Source: Granulosicoccus sp045110515
Lineage (GTDB): Bacteria > Pseudomonadota > Gammaproteobacteria > Granulosicoccales > Granulosicoccaceae
Direction: 5' to 3'
Length of the DNA stretch: 64,000 bases
NCBI GenBank assembly: GCA_045110515.1
Contig: JBGCGD010000005.1
Location: 54,621 to 118,620, forward strand
Shown here: in pieces, positions 9,292-17,450 of the stretch
How the letters are laid out: each line of letters begins with the position of its first letter
Position numbering within the stretch: position 1 is the stretch's first letter
Notes under the pieces: model-generated
Databases searched by the model: none
Seen by the model: the letters and a program-made list of their open reading frames with translations, nothing else
What the model was told of the DNA's origin: nothing
Made by a program: the position numbers and the translations under genes

Positions 9292-10248
9292 ATGCGTTCG
9301 AAAAAACTACTAGCGATAAGCTGCGCTACTGCCATGTCGGCATACGGTGCGGTCGCTCAAGCTGCCGATGTTGTCATCGGTGTGCCTAACTGGCCTTCTG
9401 TTTTGGTAACAGCCCACGTGCTTAAAGTTGCCATGGAAAACAACCTGGGTTTAGAAGTTGAACTACAGAACGGCACAAACCCCGTTGTATTCGAAGCGAT
9501 GGATTCAGGTTCTATGCATGTGCATCCTGAAGTCTGGTTGCCTAATCAAACTAACTTGAACAACACCTACGTTGGTGAAAAGAAAACTGTACGCATGAAC
9601 CCTAATGGCGTTGCAGGTGATCAAGCAATGTGTGTTACTGCGGGTACAGCTGAAAGAACCGGTATTGAAAACCTTAGCGATCTAACCGACCCTGAAATGG
9701 CCAAGAACTTCGATACTGATGGCGATGGCATGGGTGAAATCTGGATTGGTGCAGCAGGCTGGGCGTCAACGAATGTAGAAAAAGTTCGCGCCAAATCATA
9801 TGGCTACGATGCCACTATGACATTGAAAGAAATGGACGAGACTCTAGCACTTGCAGAAGTTGATGCCGCTGTTGCTAAAGACGAGAACATCGCTTTCTTC
9901 TGCTACACACCGCATCACATGTTTGCACTGCACGAGCTGGTAATTCTTAAAGAGCCTGCGCATGACGCAGCAGCTTGGAATGTTATCCAGCCTACAGACG
10001 ATCCTGAGTGGCTGAGTAAGTCAGAAGCCGGTGTTGCGTGGAGCACTGCGTACTTGCACATTCACTATGCTGCATCACTGGAAACTGATCAGCCAGAAGC
10101 CGCTGCGATGCTCTCTAAAGTGTCTCTAGACACTGATGTTGTATCTGCAATGACTTATGCATTGGTTGTCGACAAGCAAGATCCAGCTGAGTTTGCTGCT
10201 AAGTGGGTTGAAGACAACGCTGAAACTGTTGATAGCTGGTTACAGTAA
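9292..10248 (+). CDS. ProX/OpuAC-type ABC substrate-binding protein
   Basis: Periplasmic binding protein of the glycine betaine/proline betaine/choline family, 318 residues, with a signal peptide ending near AQA|ADVV and a GGAGA ribosome-binding site. The mature protein opens with VIGVPNWPSVLVTAHVL, the family's ligand-pocket start, and has other Trp residues (EVWLPNQ, AAGWAS) that could build the aromatic cage holding a quaternary ammonium group. A strong hairpin follows the gene, then the ATPase and permease of the same importer. Neighbouring genes act on phosphonates, methylamines and guanidines, so a cationic trimethylammonium or guanidino compound is the likely ligand. The exact one is not readable from sequence. 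Confidence 0.85.
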   Translation: MRSKKLLAISCATAMSAYGAVAQAADVVIGVPNWPSVLVTAHVLKVAMENNLGLEVELQNGTNPVVFEAMDSGSMHVHPEVWLPNQTNLNNTYVGEKKTVRMNPNGVAGDQAMCVTAGTAERTGIENLSDLTDPEMAKNFDTDGDGMGEIWIGAAGWASTNVEKVRAKSYGYDATMTLKEMDETLALAEVDAAVAKDENIAFFCYTPHHMFALHELVILKEPAHDAAAWNVIQPTDDPEWLSKSEAGVAWSTAYLHIHYAASLETDQPEAAAMLSKVSLDTDVVSAMTYALVVDKQDPAEFAAKWVEDNAETVDSWLQ

Positions 10249-10276
10249 AACCCTCTGTTAGATTAAGTCCGTTGCG

Positions 10277-10300
10277 CGCAGCCTCCATTTAGAGGCTGCG
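10277..10300 (+). terminator. Intercistronic hairpin after proX-like gene
   Basis: CGCAGCCTC (10277-10285) pairs perfectly with GAGGCTGCG (10292-10300) around a six-base loop. No T-tract follows, so this is better read as an mRNA-stabilising or partial-termination hairpin that favours expression of the binding protein over the downstream ATPase and permease. Confidence 0.6.
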
Positions 10301-10347
10301 TCGCTAAAACTCTTAACACCACGCCAGCTTAAGGAAGTGCATCTCCT

Positions 10348-11397
10348 ATGACTGATAACGTTATCGTATTGGAAAACGTTTGGAAAATTTTTGGGGAGCG
10401 TGCCGATGAAGCGCTTCATGCAATCAAAACACGAGGGTTGGGTAAGCCTGAAGTGTTAGAAGAGTTTGCCTGCGTTGTCGGAATAGCCGATTGCTCATTT
10501 GAAGTAAAACGTGGAGAGATTTTTTGTGTAATGGGGCTGTCTGGATCCGGTAAATCTACGATGGTCCGACACCTTAATCGCCTGATAGAACCCACAGCAG
10601 GCTCTATCCACATGCTCGGAAAAGATGTACTTGCCATGGGCGCTTCCGAGTTGCGCGAGTTGCGTGCACGTCATATTGGAATGGTTTTCCAACACATGGC
10701 CTTGTTACCGCACCGCACCGTTCGTGACAACGTCGGTTTCCCACTACAGGTTCGAGGCGAACCGAAATCGCGTCGTTGGGAAGTGTCTCAACAGTGTCTC
10801 AACCGGGTAAACCTGGACGGCTACGAAGATCGATTCCCTAGCGAACTCTCCGGGGGGATGCAACAACGGGTGGGGCTTGCACGTGCGTTAGCCTCTGACC
10901 CGGAAGTCCTTTTGATGGACGAACCTTTCTCCGCGCTTGATCCATTAATTCGTCGTCAGTTGCAAGATCAATTCATGGCGCTTTCTGCCGAGATGAATAA
11001 GACCACCGTATTTATTACGCATGATTTAGACGAAGCGATTCGCATTGGGGATCGCATCGCCATTATGAAGGACGGCCGCATTGTACAAATAGGTACACCG
11101 GAAGAAATCGTGACTCAGCCAGCAGATCAATATGTTGCCGATTTTGTAGAGGGGATTTCAAAACTCAAATTGGTGTTTGCGCATTCGATTATGGAGCCCA
11201 TTGCCGATTTCGAACCGCGTAGCACTGATGATTTGTCGATGAGTCCGCGAGCCCACCACGGTACCGATTTAGATACCCTCATCGATGTATCGACAACATC
11301 CGAGCAGCCCATCGTTATCACCGATGATGACGAGAAAGATATTGGTGTTGTTACCCGAGCAACGTTGTTAAAAGGCATTAAGGGAGGCAAAGCATGA
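10348..11397 (+). CDS. ProV-type ABC transporter ATP-binding protein
   Basis: ATPase of the ProXVW-type importer, 349 residues. Walker A is GLSGSGKST (about residues 63-71), the Q-loop is VFQHMALLPH, the signature LSGGMQQRVGLARAL and Walker B VLLMDEPFSALDP; these spellings are characteristic of ProV/OpuAA. An N-terminal extension (about residues 15-45, ADEALHAIKTRG) also matches ProV. After the ATPase core a shortened C-terminal segment ends DEKDIGVVTRATLLKGIKGG, a CBS-like half, whereas classical ProV has two CBS domains of about 400 residues in total. The stop overlaps the permease start (ATGA), so the two are translationally coupled. Confidence 0.92.
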   Translation: MTDNVIVLENVWKIFGERADEALHAIKTRGLGKPEVLEEFACVVGIADCSFEVKRGEIFCVMGLSGSGKSTMVRHLNRLIEPTAGSIHMLGKDVLAMGASELRELRARHIGMVFQHMALLPHRTVRDNVGFPLQVRGEPKSRRWEVSQQCLNRVNLDGYEDRFPSELSGGMQQRVGLARALASDPEVLLMDEPFSALDPLIRRQLQDQFMALSAEMNKTTVFITHDLDEAIRIGDRIAIMKDGRIVQIGTPEEIVTQPADQYVADFVEGISKLKLVFAHSIMEPIADFEPRSTDDLSMSPRAHHGTDLDTLIDVSTTSEQPIVITDDDEKDIGVVTRATLLKGIKGGKA

Positions 11398-12971
11398 GTA
11401 CCGATACGGGTTTAGAGCTAGGACCGCGTTCTCTGGATGCCTCAATAGGTGAATTCACAAAAGAGAACACGCCTTACTACACAGCAGCATTTACGAAAAT
11501 TCAGGATGCAACAACTTTTGCGTTCACGTGGAACATGGCTGCCGCAGCGCTGGGCCCCATATGGGCTGCATTCCGCGGTGTTTGGGGTTTCTTCTGGACG
11601 TTTCTCGTACTGGAGTTATTTGCATTTGTTCAAATAGGCCGGGGTTTATGGGGCGAACTAGGCGCGGATCAATTAGCGCGCTTTGAAAAACTCTCAGAGA
11701 ATATTGCCAAACGAGAAGCTCAGGCAAAGGAACTACTGGCAGCAGGTGATGCAGCTGGAGCCGCTGCTAAACAAAAAATAGCGGACAACTTGTCGCGTGT
11801 TGCTCAGTCTGCACAAGAGCAAGCAGAGGCGGCAGGAGCAGAAGCGACCTCTATTTTATTGACCGGTTTAGTTTTACTGATTGCTGTGAAATTGTTGGAA
11901 GGTTTATACGCCAACATAGCCTATGAAAAACAGTATCTGACGTGGCGAGCGAAACCTGCCAGTGTCTCTTCAGGAACAAGCAGGGCTGGTCTTTGGTTTG
12001 GCGGTCTGATGTTGGTGGCCATTTGGCCGTTAACGCTTTTTAGGTTCACTGTCTCCGACCCTGATGGAAAACTTGCATCTTTAACCAATGGTTTTCTTGG
12101 CGACAAGATTCCATTAACCGAATTTCCCATTGGGCGCGAATACCTAGCCAAGTTTGCGAAGAGTGGAGATGCGGGCTTCGATTGGCTGGCTTTGCACTTC
12201 AGTGATGTGTTTGATGGTATTACGGCTGGAATACGCTCAGTACTAGATGGTTTGGAAATCGTGCTGATCGATACACCGTGGCCGGTAGTCATGATCGTCA
12301 TCGTCGTCATGGCTTTTCGCCTAGCGGGCCCGAGAGTTGCGATATTTACGGCTGCATCACTGCTTTATTTGGCATTTATGGGATTATGGGAAATGTCCAT
12401 GATCACAGTTGCTCTTATCGGTGCGGGCGCATTCCTGTGTATTATCATCGGTATACCATTGGGAATCTGGTTTGGTAAATCGCGACGGGCTTACGCCATC
12501 GCTGAGCCTGTCCTCGATTTTATGCAGACGATGCCTGCGTTTGTCTACCTCATACCTATCATCGCGTTTTTCGGTACAGGAAAGCCACCCGGTGTTCTGG
12601 CCACATTGATCTTCGCAATGCCCCCTGTCATACGACTGACCGCGTTGGGAATGAAAGGTGTTCCAGAGTCGACCAAAGAGGCTGCAGTTGCCTTTGGTTG
12701 TTCCAAATGGCAATTGCTAAAAAACGTTGAACTCCCCTTAGCGCTCCCGTCCATCATGACTGGCGTCAACCAGACTATTCTTATGTCTTTGAGCATGGTG
12801 GTTATTGCCTCTCTAATCGGTGCAGAAGGTTTGGGTGCACTGATACTTGAAGCATTGCAATACGCGGCCAAAGGGCAAGGCCTACTGGGCGGGCTAGCCA
12901 TACTGTTATGCGCCATGGTTATAGACCGAATTGCGCAAGGTATGTATCGCCGTAAAGTAGAAGGGCAATAA
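11394..12971 (+). CDS. ProW-type ABC transporter permease with long N-terminal extension
   Basis: Permease of the ProXVW-like importer. At 525 residues it is about 170 longer than typical ProW. The core domain occupies roughly residues 290-520 and contains the EAA loop STKEAAVAFGCSKWQLLKN near residue 425. The extension has a membrane segment (about 59-82), a charged Ala/Gln/Glu-rich probable coiled coil (about 96-152, EKLSENIAKREAQAKELLAA), then two more membrane segments and a soluble stretch. It starts inside the ATPase stop codon and is followed by a strong terminator. The extension's role is unknown. Confidence 0.9.
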   Translation: MSTDTGLELGPRSLDASIGEFTKENTPYYTAAFTKIQDATTFAFTWNMAAAALGPIWAAFRGVWGFFWTFLVLELFAFVQIGRGLWGELGADQLARFEKLSENIAKREAQAKELLAAGDAAGAAAKQKIADNLSRVAQSAQEQAEAAGAEATSILLTGLVLLIAVKLLEGLYANIAYEKQYLTWRAKPASVSSGTSRAGLWFGGLMLVAIWPLTLFRFTVSDPDGKLASLTNGFLGDKIPLTEFPIGREYLAKFAKSGDAGFDWLALHFSDVFDGITAGIRSVLDGLEIVLIDTPWPVVMIVIVVMAFRLAGPRVAIFTAASLLYLAFMGLWEMSMITVALIGAGAFLCIIIGIPLGIWFGKSRRAYAIAEPVLDFMQTMPAFVYLIPIIAFFGTGKPPGVLATLIFAMPPVIRLTALGMKGVPESTKEAAVAFGCSKWQLLKNVELPLALPSIMTGVNQTILMSLSMVVIASLIGAEGLGALILEALQYAAKGQGLLGGLAILLCAMVIDRIAQGMYRRKVEGQ

Positions 12972-12978
12972 TCGTTTT

Positions 12979-13015
12979 AAGCCCGCGGAGTATTTATTAC
13001 TCTGCGGGCTTTCTA
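12979..13015. terminator. Bidirectional terminator between convergent genes
   Basis: A 14-base-pair stem (12979-12992 with 12998-13011, one G-T wobble) closes a five-base loop TTTAT. It has A residues on the left and T residues on the right, so it can end the transporter transcript on the plus strand and the ureohydrolase operon on the minus strand. Confidence 0.85.
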
Positions 13016-13048
13016 TTGCAAACTAGCAGTGCTAGCGACTCACTTGGC

Positions 13049-14032
13049 TTACGATTTGGTGGCTACATTCTCTGCCATCATTGAAATCATCTCAAACATG
13101 ACCGCTGCGGCTGTTAATGCCGTTATCTGATTGGGGCTGTCTTTTGTCGGCATCATGCATACGACATCGCCGCCAATGATGTTCATACCTCTAACGGCAT
13201 GCAGCAATTCAATGGCTTGATCAATATCAAAGCCTTTTGCGCCTGCCTCTAAGTTGGATACACCGGGTGCTATGGTTGGGTCGAGGCAGTCTAGATCAAA
13301 AGTAATGTACACAGGCTTGCCGGCCATGACCTCTTTGATTTGATTAACAACATCGAGCGCACCACGCTTGCGATAATCCTTCATGGTGACCACGTTGTAT
13401 CCATACTCATAAGAGGGCTCTAACCAGTCAAGGGTGCGAGCGTGACCCCGAAGCCCAATTTGCATTGAGTGTTTCGGATCAACCAATCCTGCGTCTGCCA
13501 GGTATGCTCCCCAGTGGGCGGCAGATTTTTTTGCGCCCAAAAAGTGATCAACTTTTGTGAATACATCCGTGTGTGCATCTAAATGTAAAAAGCAGACAGG
13601 CTCTCCACCGCTGATATTGCCGTTTCCTAAAGCTTGCACAATGCCACCTGTTATTGAGTGGTCTCCGCCAATGGAAACGGGGCGGGCACCATGGCGGTCA
13701 ATTGCAGTATAGAAGTCGGTAATTTGTTGAATACAGTCTTCATTATCATTAGCGCGTGGAAAAGGTACGTCACCAACGTCTACGATTTTTGCCGCATTCC
13801 ACGGATCCAGTTCGAAGTCTTGGTGCATCCGTCTTTGAACGCTGGATACGTTTCGTAACGCTCTGGGCCCCAGATGTTGGTCGCGCTCTGTGGTGCCATT
13901 GCCAGCGGAGTGAGGTACGCCGACTAACGAAATGTCCGCACCTTCAGCAGACTCGTTGGGACATCTAAACATGGTTGGGATACCCCACCAGTAAAGATTT
14001 TCCATCATTGAATTCAAATGAGGATCAGACAT
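13049..14032 (-). CDS. Second, divergent agmatinase-family ureohydrolase
   Basis: A 327-residue ureohydrolase, AAGGA before ATG 14032. The manganese ligands are kept: GGDHSITGGI, HLDAHTDV and TFDLDCLDP. The following specificity loop, normally APGTGTPE, reads APGVSNLEAGAKGFD, so its substrate probably differs from that of the ureohydrolase at 8088. It is the last gene of the minus-strand run that begins with the TmpA-like oxygenase (44-base gap to the acetyltransferase) and faces the ProXVW importer across a shared terminator. A guanidino compound brought in by that importer is a plausible but unproven substrate; formimino- or amidino-hydrolase activity is an alternative. Confidence 0.85.
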   Translation of the reverse strand: MSDPHLNSMMENLYWWGIPTMFRCPNESAEGADISLVGVPHSAGNGTTERDQHLGPRALRNVSSVQRRMHQDFELDPWNAAKIVDVGDVPFPRANDNEDCIQQITDFYTAIDRHGARPVSIGGDHSITGGIVQALGNGNISGGEPVCFLHLDAHTDVFTKVDHFLGAKKSAAHWGAYLADAGLVDPKHSMQIGLRGHARTLDWLEPSYEYGYNVVTMKDYRKRGALDVVNQIKEVMAGKPVYITFDLDCLDPTIAPGVSNLEAGAKGFDIDQAIELLHAVRGMNIIGGDVVCMMPTKDSPNQITALTAAAVMFEMISMMAENVATKS

Positions 14033-14076
14033 AGATATTCCTTAAGATAATGGTGTTAGTTTGGGCTGTGTGTGCT

Positions 14077-14628
14077 TCAATTTGTGGCTGCTTCGGTTTG
14101 GTCGATACGGTATACCACGTGTTTACACAACTCATGGTCTTGTGCAATTCGCGGATGTTCGAAAATTACCGATGTTGCTTTCATACCGATCTTTTTCATC
14201 ACGGCAATAGACGGTAAATTGCAAAGTGAGGTAAACGAAATAATTTCAGGGAAGTTGAATCGACTGAAACCAAGTGATAACGCACACTTGGCTGCCTCGC
14301 TTGCATGGCCCAGACCCCAGTGCGCCTTTGCCAATCGCCAACCTATTTCTATTCTGCCGGCGCATGGATGCCAGGATGCGGGTTCAGAAAAACCCACGAA
14401 TCCAATAAATTCTTGAGTATCTTTTCGCTCGACGGCCCACGATCCCCAGCCGTGTTCGTCTATGTGTTCGATATTAGCGTCGACAAACGAATCAGACTCA
14501 GTACGAGAGAAGTACCGGGGGAAATATCGCATCACTGTCGGGTCGTTATTTAAAGCTGCGAAAGCATCTCTGTCGTGGTCTTTCCATTGGCGAAGAATTA
14601 ATCGCTCAGTTGTCAGAACGTTGCACAT
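14077..14628 (-). CDS. GNAT-family N-acetyltransferase (RimJ/RimL-like)
   Basis: A 183-residue GCN5-related acetyltransferase of the RimJ/RimL type (Acetyltransf_3). It opens with LTTERLILRQWKDHDRDAFAALN, has the domain's GWGSWAVERKDTQEFIGFVGF strands and the acetyl-CoA-binding region in the segment EIGWRLAKAHWGLGHASEAA. AGGAAAG precedes the ATG. It lies within the apparent five-gene minus-strand operon between the phosphatase-superfamily gene and the ureohydrolase. It may acetylate an amine or amino-acid intermediate of that pathway, but members of this family are often substrate-orphan, so this is inference. Confidence 0.85.
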   Translation of the reverse strand: MCNVLTTERLILRQWKDHDRDAFAALNNDPTVMRYFPRYFSRTESDSFVDANIEHIDEHGWGSWAVERKDTQEFIGFVGFSEPASWHPCAGRIEIGWRLAKAHWGLGHASEAAKCALSLGFSRFNFPEIISFTSLCNLPSIAVMKKIGMKATSVIFEHPRIAQDHELCKHVVYRIDQTEAATN

Positions 14629-14716
14629 AGGTACTTTCCTGATCAGCCACCGCTTAGAGAATTAAGTTTGACAAAAACAATGAATGGCGTATCGAGCTAT
14701 TTCAAACTTTATCGTG

Positions 14717-15547
14717 TTATGAAAATATTCCCGGTAACGGGAACACTGAGGGGTCCATCCCGGTAGCCTGAAGAATAGAGGGCGCCGCCCGGCATTGGTC
14801 TAAGACCTCATCAGCGGCAGGCAGATTCTTTTGCTGGCCAAAATAATAAAAAGCAACGTCGCGGGTTAAGTCTTCATTGCCTCCGTGGTGGCCATCGGTG
14901 TTCATGCCATGATCTGACGTAACGAATACTTGGTATCCCTGCTGCAACCACTCGGGCATGATGCGAGCTAGCGCGTTATCGGTATGCCAGGCTTGTTTTC
15001 GATACTCCGCAGAGTCTGAGGTATATAAGTGTCCTAGTGTATCTCCGGCGCACATATGTATCAGCATATAGTCTGGGGTAAATTTTCTGACAAGGTTATT
15101 GGCCTGCGCACATAAGTCTATATCTGCTGGTTGTACAGGGTTGGCACGTGAATACGCTTCCATAGAATAGTAACGACCATGTTGAATAGCCATGCTCTCG
15201 TCATCGATTTCTATGTCCTCCAGCATCTTGTAAGTGCGACCGCAATAGAGTTCAAAGAAGAAACTATGAGCAACAGCTGCAGTTACTCGACCCTGCCCAT
15301 GAAGTAGCTGGAAAATATTAGGCACTGAAGACGCTCGCATTGCTTCGTTCGATAGTATGCCGTGCTCTAGCGGGGTGAGTCCGGTATGCAGTGTTTCGTA
15401 CAACGGACCGGACAAACTGGGTAGGCAGGCTTGCATCTTCCAACGATGCGCCATACCCGCTTCGACACTGGCTTCCAAATAGCCACACTGAGACAACATG
15501 GTGTCGTAGCCCACACCGTCGACGATAATCAGAATAGCTTTTTGCAT
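14717..15547 (-). CDS. Alkaline-phosphatase-superfamily phosphodiesterase/phosphonate hydrolase
   Basis: A 276-residue metal-dependent hydrolase of the nucleotide pyrophosphatase/phosphodiesterase branch of the alkaline phosphatase superfamily. I start it at ATG 15547 (MQKAILIIVDGVG), five bases after the preceding gene's stop; an in-frame start at 15574 would overlap that gene. Metal-site landmarks are DGVGYD, a nucleophile region around CLPSLSGPLYE, AGDTLGHLYTSD and SDHGMNTDGHHGG. The family includes phosphonoacetate hydrolase and phosphodiesterases that release polar head groups. Coupling to a PhnZ/TmpB-like gene suggests it acts on a phosphonate or a phosphonate/phosphate ester feeding that pathway. 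No signal peptide, so cytoplasmic. Confidence 0.8.
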   Translation of the reverse strand: MQKAILIIVDGVGYDTMLSQCGYLEASVEAGMAHRWKMQACLPSLSGPLYETLHTGLTPLEHGILSNEAMRASSVPNIFQLLHGQGRVTAAVAHSFFFELYCGRTYKMLEDIEIDDESMAIQHGRYYSMEAYSRANPVQPADIDLCAQANNLVRKFTPDYMLIHMCAGDTLGHLYTSDSAEYRKQAWHTDNALARIMPEWLQQGYQVFVTSDHGMNTDGHHGGNEDLTRDVAFYYFGQQKNLPAADEVLDQCRAAPSILQATGMDPSVFPLPGIFS

Positions 15548-15551
15548 GGTT

Positions 15552-16139
15552 TTATTGACCCGCCGAATGAGCATCCACGATCGATTGAATCATGGGAATG
15601 TAATGAGTAAAGGGTGCTGTTTTTAACCCTGCTATTTTTCCGCGGTCATCAAATTTTCTGACTTTAATGATGGCGTCCAGGTTCGGATTCTGTTCGAAAG
15701 CTGCAACCTCGGTGTTATTCATGGGGCCACCTTGAAGGTTCAATGAATGAACTGAAGCTTCACTGAGTTGGTCATAATATTCAGGGCTGGTGGCACAAAG
15801 ATATCGTTTTGCTGCTACGTGATATCTAACGCAGTCGCTTATCAGAGAAGGGAAGAATGCTTCCAGGACTTCTGCACCTGCGTTTTCATGCCAGCGATCC
15901 TCTGTGTCTTCCATCGAGAACATGCCAAACTCGCTAGTGAAATGGCCGATGTCGTGCAAAAGTGTAGCAACAATAATTTCATTGCTTTCGCCCTGATTAG
16001 CAGCGAAATGTGCTCCTTGCAGCATGTGCTCTGCCATGGTCACAGGTTCTCCTAAGTATTCCTCGTGCCCCCGTCTATGGAATATATCGGCGATAAATTC
16101 AACGATATTATTTGAGCTTAGTTCAGCGTGTTTGTTCAT
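15552..16139 (-). CDS. HD-domain diiron oxygenase, PhnZ/TmpB-like (phosphonate C-P cleavage)
   Basis: A 195-residue HD protein from ATG 16139; a GTG at 16145 would overlap the upstream stop. It matches mixed-valent diiron oxygenases that break the C-P bond of alpha-hydroxyphosphonates, not HD phosphohydrolases. Relative to PhnZ as I recall it (Y24, E27, H34, H58, D59, H62, H80, H104, D161) I find Y28, E31, H38, H62, D63, H66, H84, H107 and D164, a near constant offset. Shared stretches include YHVAAKRYL and LQGGPM. PhnZ yields glycine plus phosphate from hydroxy-2-AEP; TmpB yields glycine betaine plus phosphate from hydroxy-TMAEP. The betaine-directed neighbours favour TmpB, but sequence alone does not settle it. 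Confidence 0.85.
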   Translation of the reverse strand: MNKHAELSSNNIVEFIADIFHRRGHEEYLGEPVTMAEHMLQGAHFAANQGESNEIIVATLLHDIGHFTSEFGMFSMEDTEDRWHENAGAEVLEAFFPSLISDCVRYHVAAKRYLCATSPEYYDQLSEASVHSLNLQGGPMNNTEVAAFEQNPNLDAIIKVRKFDDRGKIAGLKTAPFTHYIPMIQSIVDAHSAGQ

Positions 16140-16144
16140 AGACA

Positions 16145-17290
16145 CTAGGCGCTTTGCTGGTTTAACACTGAAAGGTGAGACAGCAAACTGTCCTTATCGG
16201 CATAGCAGCCTTGCAACCAACGAGATCCTTGATCAGCTGCATAACCCGCACGGCCGTGCAGTACGCGCGTGTTGTCGACAATGAACGAGTCACCTGGGTC
16301 AAGCTTGAACTCTATTGCCAGGTTCGGATGGTTGATAATTTCTCCGAATTGACGATAGGCAGTATAGAAGGCTTCCATTTTTTCAAAAGGTACATCGGTG
16401 ATGGGTGCTGCGCTTCTATTGTTAAAGCGTATTCCGATGAGTTCTCCGTCAGGAGCAAGTTCTATCATGGGGCGCTTGGATTGTAAGTGGACATCGGCAG
16501 ACCCGTTGTAATCGAATCGTGCGCAGTGTTGTGTGAGCAACTCAAAGCCTGTTGGGGTTAGATCCCTAAGCCTTTGGGCTGCATGGAATCCATCTACCAG
16601 CTGATTCTCCCCACCTTGAGCAGAATTTTCCAAACAATAAAGTATCTGTAGCGTAGGGACGGGGTCGCGGTACGGGTTATCAGTATGTGCCTGCAAGCCC
16701 AAACCCGTGTACGCCAGATTGCTCGGGTTAATTTCTGTGCGGACCTCGAACCATCGTCCGTAGTTGGTTTCCCGAACATAGCCAAAGCATTCGGCTAGCT
16801 CCATCAATGCGCCGTCAATGCATGGACCCTGATTGAGTTTTGCAAAACCGTAGCGTTGAACGGCTGCGAGCCAATCTCTGCGAGACGCATTGTCCGCAAG
16901 AACTTGTGCATGGTCAAAACTTACCGCCTGCAGGCTTTGCGTGCTATCCCATAGTGTCAGCTCGTCGGATGTCCAACCCGGTGGAGGTACCTTGCGGGAA
17001 TCATAGCAATGTTGCTTCAGCCAGCTTGCAGGAAAATGGCATTGTGTCTGATCGGGAGAAAACCGAACACGAAGCGCACCTTCCGCAAGCGTCGCCTCAG
17101 ACAGAGTTGTATCGGCAGGAATGTCGCTCAGCGTTATTAGACGTTGGCCGTTGCTGCTAGAACGGGTTTGCTCATCAAAAGAATTGTCTCGCAACCAAAT
17201 TGCGTGAAAGCGAGAGGTGGATTCATCATTCCAGATAAGGCGAACGCCTTTTCCGCCGTCCACTATTTCAGCAGAAGTGAGTTTGCTCAT
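16145..17290 (-). CDS. Fe(II)/2-oxoglutarate dioxygenase, TmpA/PhnY*/gamma-butyrobetaine hydroxylase-like
   Basis: A 381-residue non-haem iron dioxygenase of the gamma-butyrobetaine hydroxylase/TauD group. It has the N-terminal GBBH-like domain (about 1-95, HAIWLRDNSFDEQTR, without the zinc-binding cysteines seen in eukaryotic BBOX) and a catalytic domain with iron ligands His202 and Asp204 (QAHTDNPYRDP) and His345 (DNTRVLHGR), and 2OG-binding Arg357. Such proteins are often labelled gamma-butyrobetaine hydroxylase; the adjacent, coupled PhnZ/TmpB-like gene instead points to alpha-hydroxylation of a phosphonate (2-AEP by PhnY*, trimethylaminoethylphosphonate by TmpA). It is the first gene of the minus-strand operon, divergent from the dimethylglycine dehydrogenase gene. 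Confidence 0.85.
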   Translation of the reverse strand: MSKLTSAEIVDGGKGVRLIWNDESTSRFHAIWLRDNSFDEQTRSSSNGQRLITLSDIPADTTLSEATLAEGALRVRFSPDQTQCHFPASWLKQHCYDSRKVPPPGWTSDELTLWDSTQSLQAVSFDHAQVLADNASRRDWLAAVQRYGFAKLNQGPCIDGALMELAECFGYVRETNYGRWFEVRTEINPSNLAYTGLGLQAHTDNPYRDPVPTLQILYCLENSAQGGENQLVDGFHAAQRLRDLTPTGFELLTQHCARFDYNGSADVHLQSKRPMIELAPDGELIGIRFNNRSAAPITDVPFEKMEAFYTAYRQFGEIINHPNLAIEFKLDPGDSFIVDNTRVLHGRAGYAADQGSRWLQGCYADKDSLLSHLSVLNQQSA

Positions 17291-17399
17291 AAGGGCTAAC
17301 AGAGGTCGCTATTGGGTGTTTGTAGGGTACAAATATTTTGAAATTGACGCGACTTTGTCCTGAATAGTGTCGCAATTACGATGCTTTTGATTCATCCAT

Positions 17400-17415
17400 A
17401 AATTTGCTCAAATTT
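17400..17415. promoter_or_regulatory. 16-bp palindrome, candidate operator in divergent control region
   Basis: AAATTTG (17400-17406) and CAAATTT (17409-17415) form a perfect inverted repeat around a two-base centre. It lies in the 160-base region between the divergent TmpA-like and dehydrogenase operons, just before a TATAAA at 17420 and 36 bases upstream of the ATG at 17451. Position and symmetry suit a dimeric regulator, but AT-rich palindromes also occur by chance, and no regulator gene adjoins it. Confidence 0.4.
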
Positions 17416-17450
17416 AGGGTATAAATGTTGGACAATTATTGAGGGAAATA

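Noticed and set aside
12384..12713. Antisense open frames inside the ProW-like gene (also 11921-12310 and 12545-12916)
   Set aside because: They lie fully inside a well-supported gene and encode sequences without recognisable domains or ribosome-binding sites.
15552..16139. Labelling the HD protein a phosphohydrolase
   Set aside because: All PhnZ-specific residues, including the Tyr and Glu preceding the first His, are present at matching spacing.
16145..17290. Labelling the 2OG oxygenase a carnitine-pathway gamma-butyrobetaine hydroxylase
   Set aside because: No carnitine genes adjoin, and the coupled PhnZ/TmpB-like gene fits phosphonate hydroxylation better.
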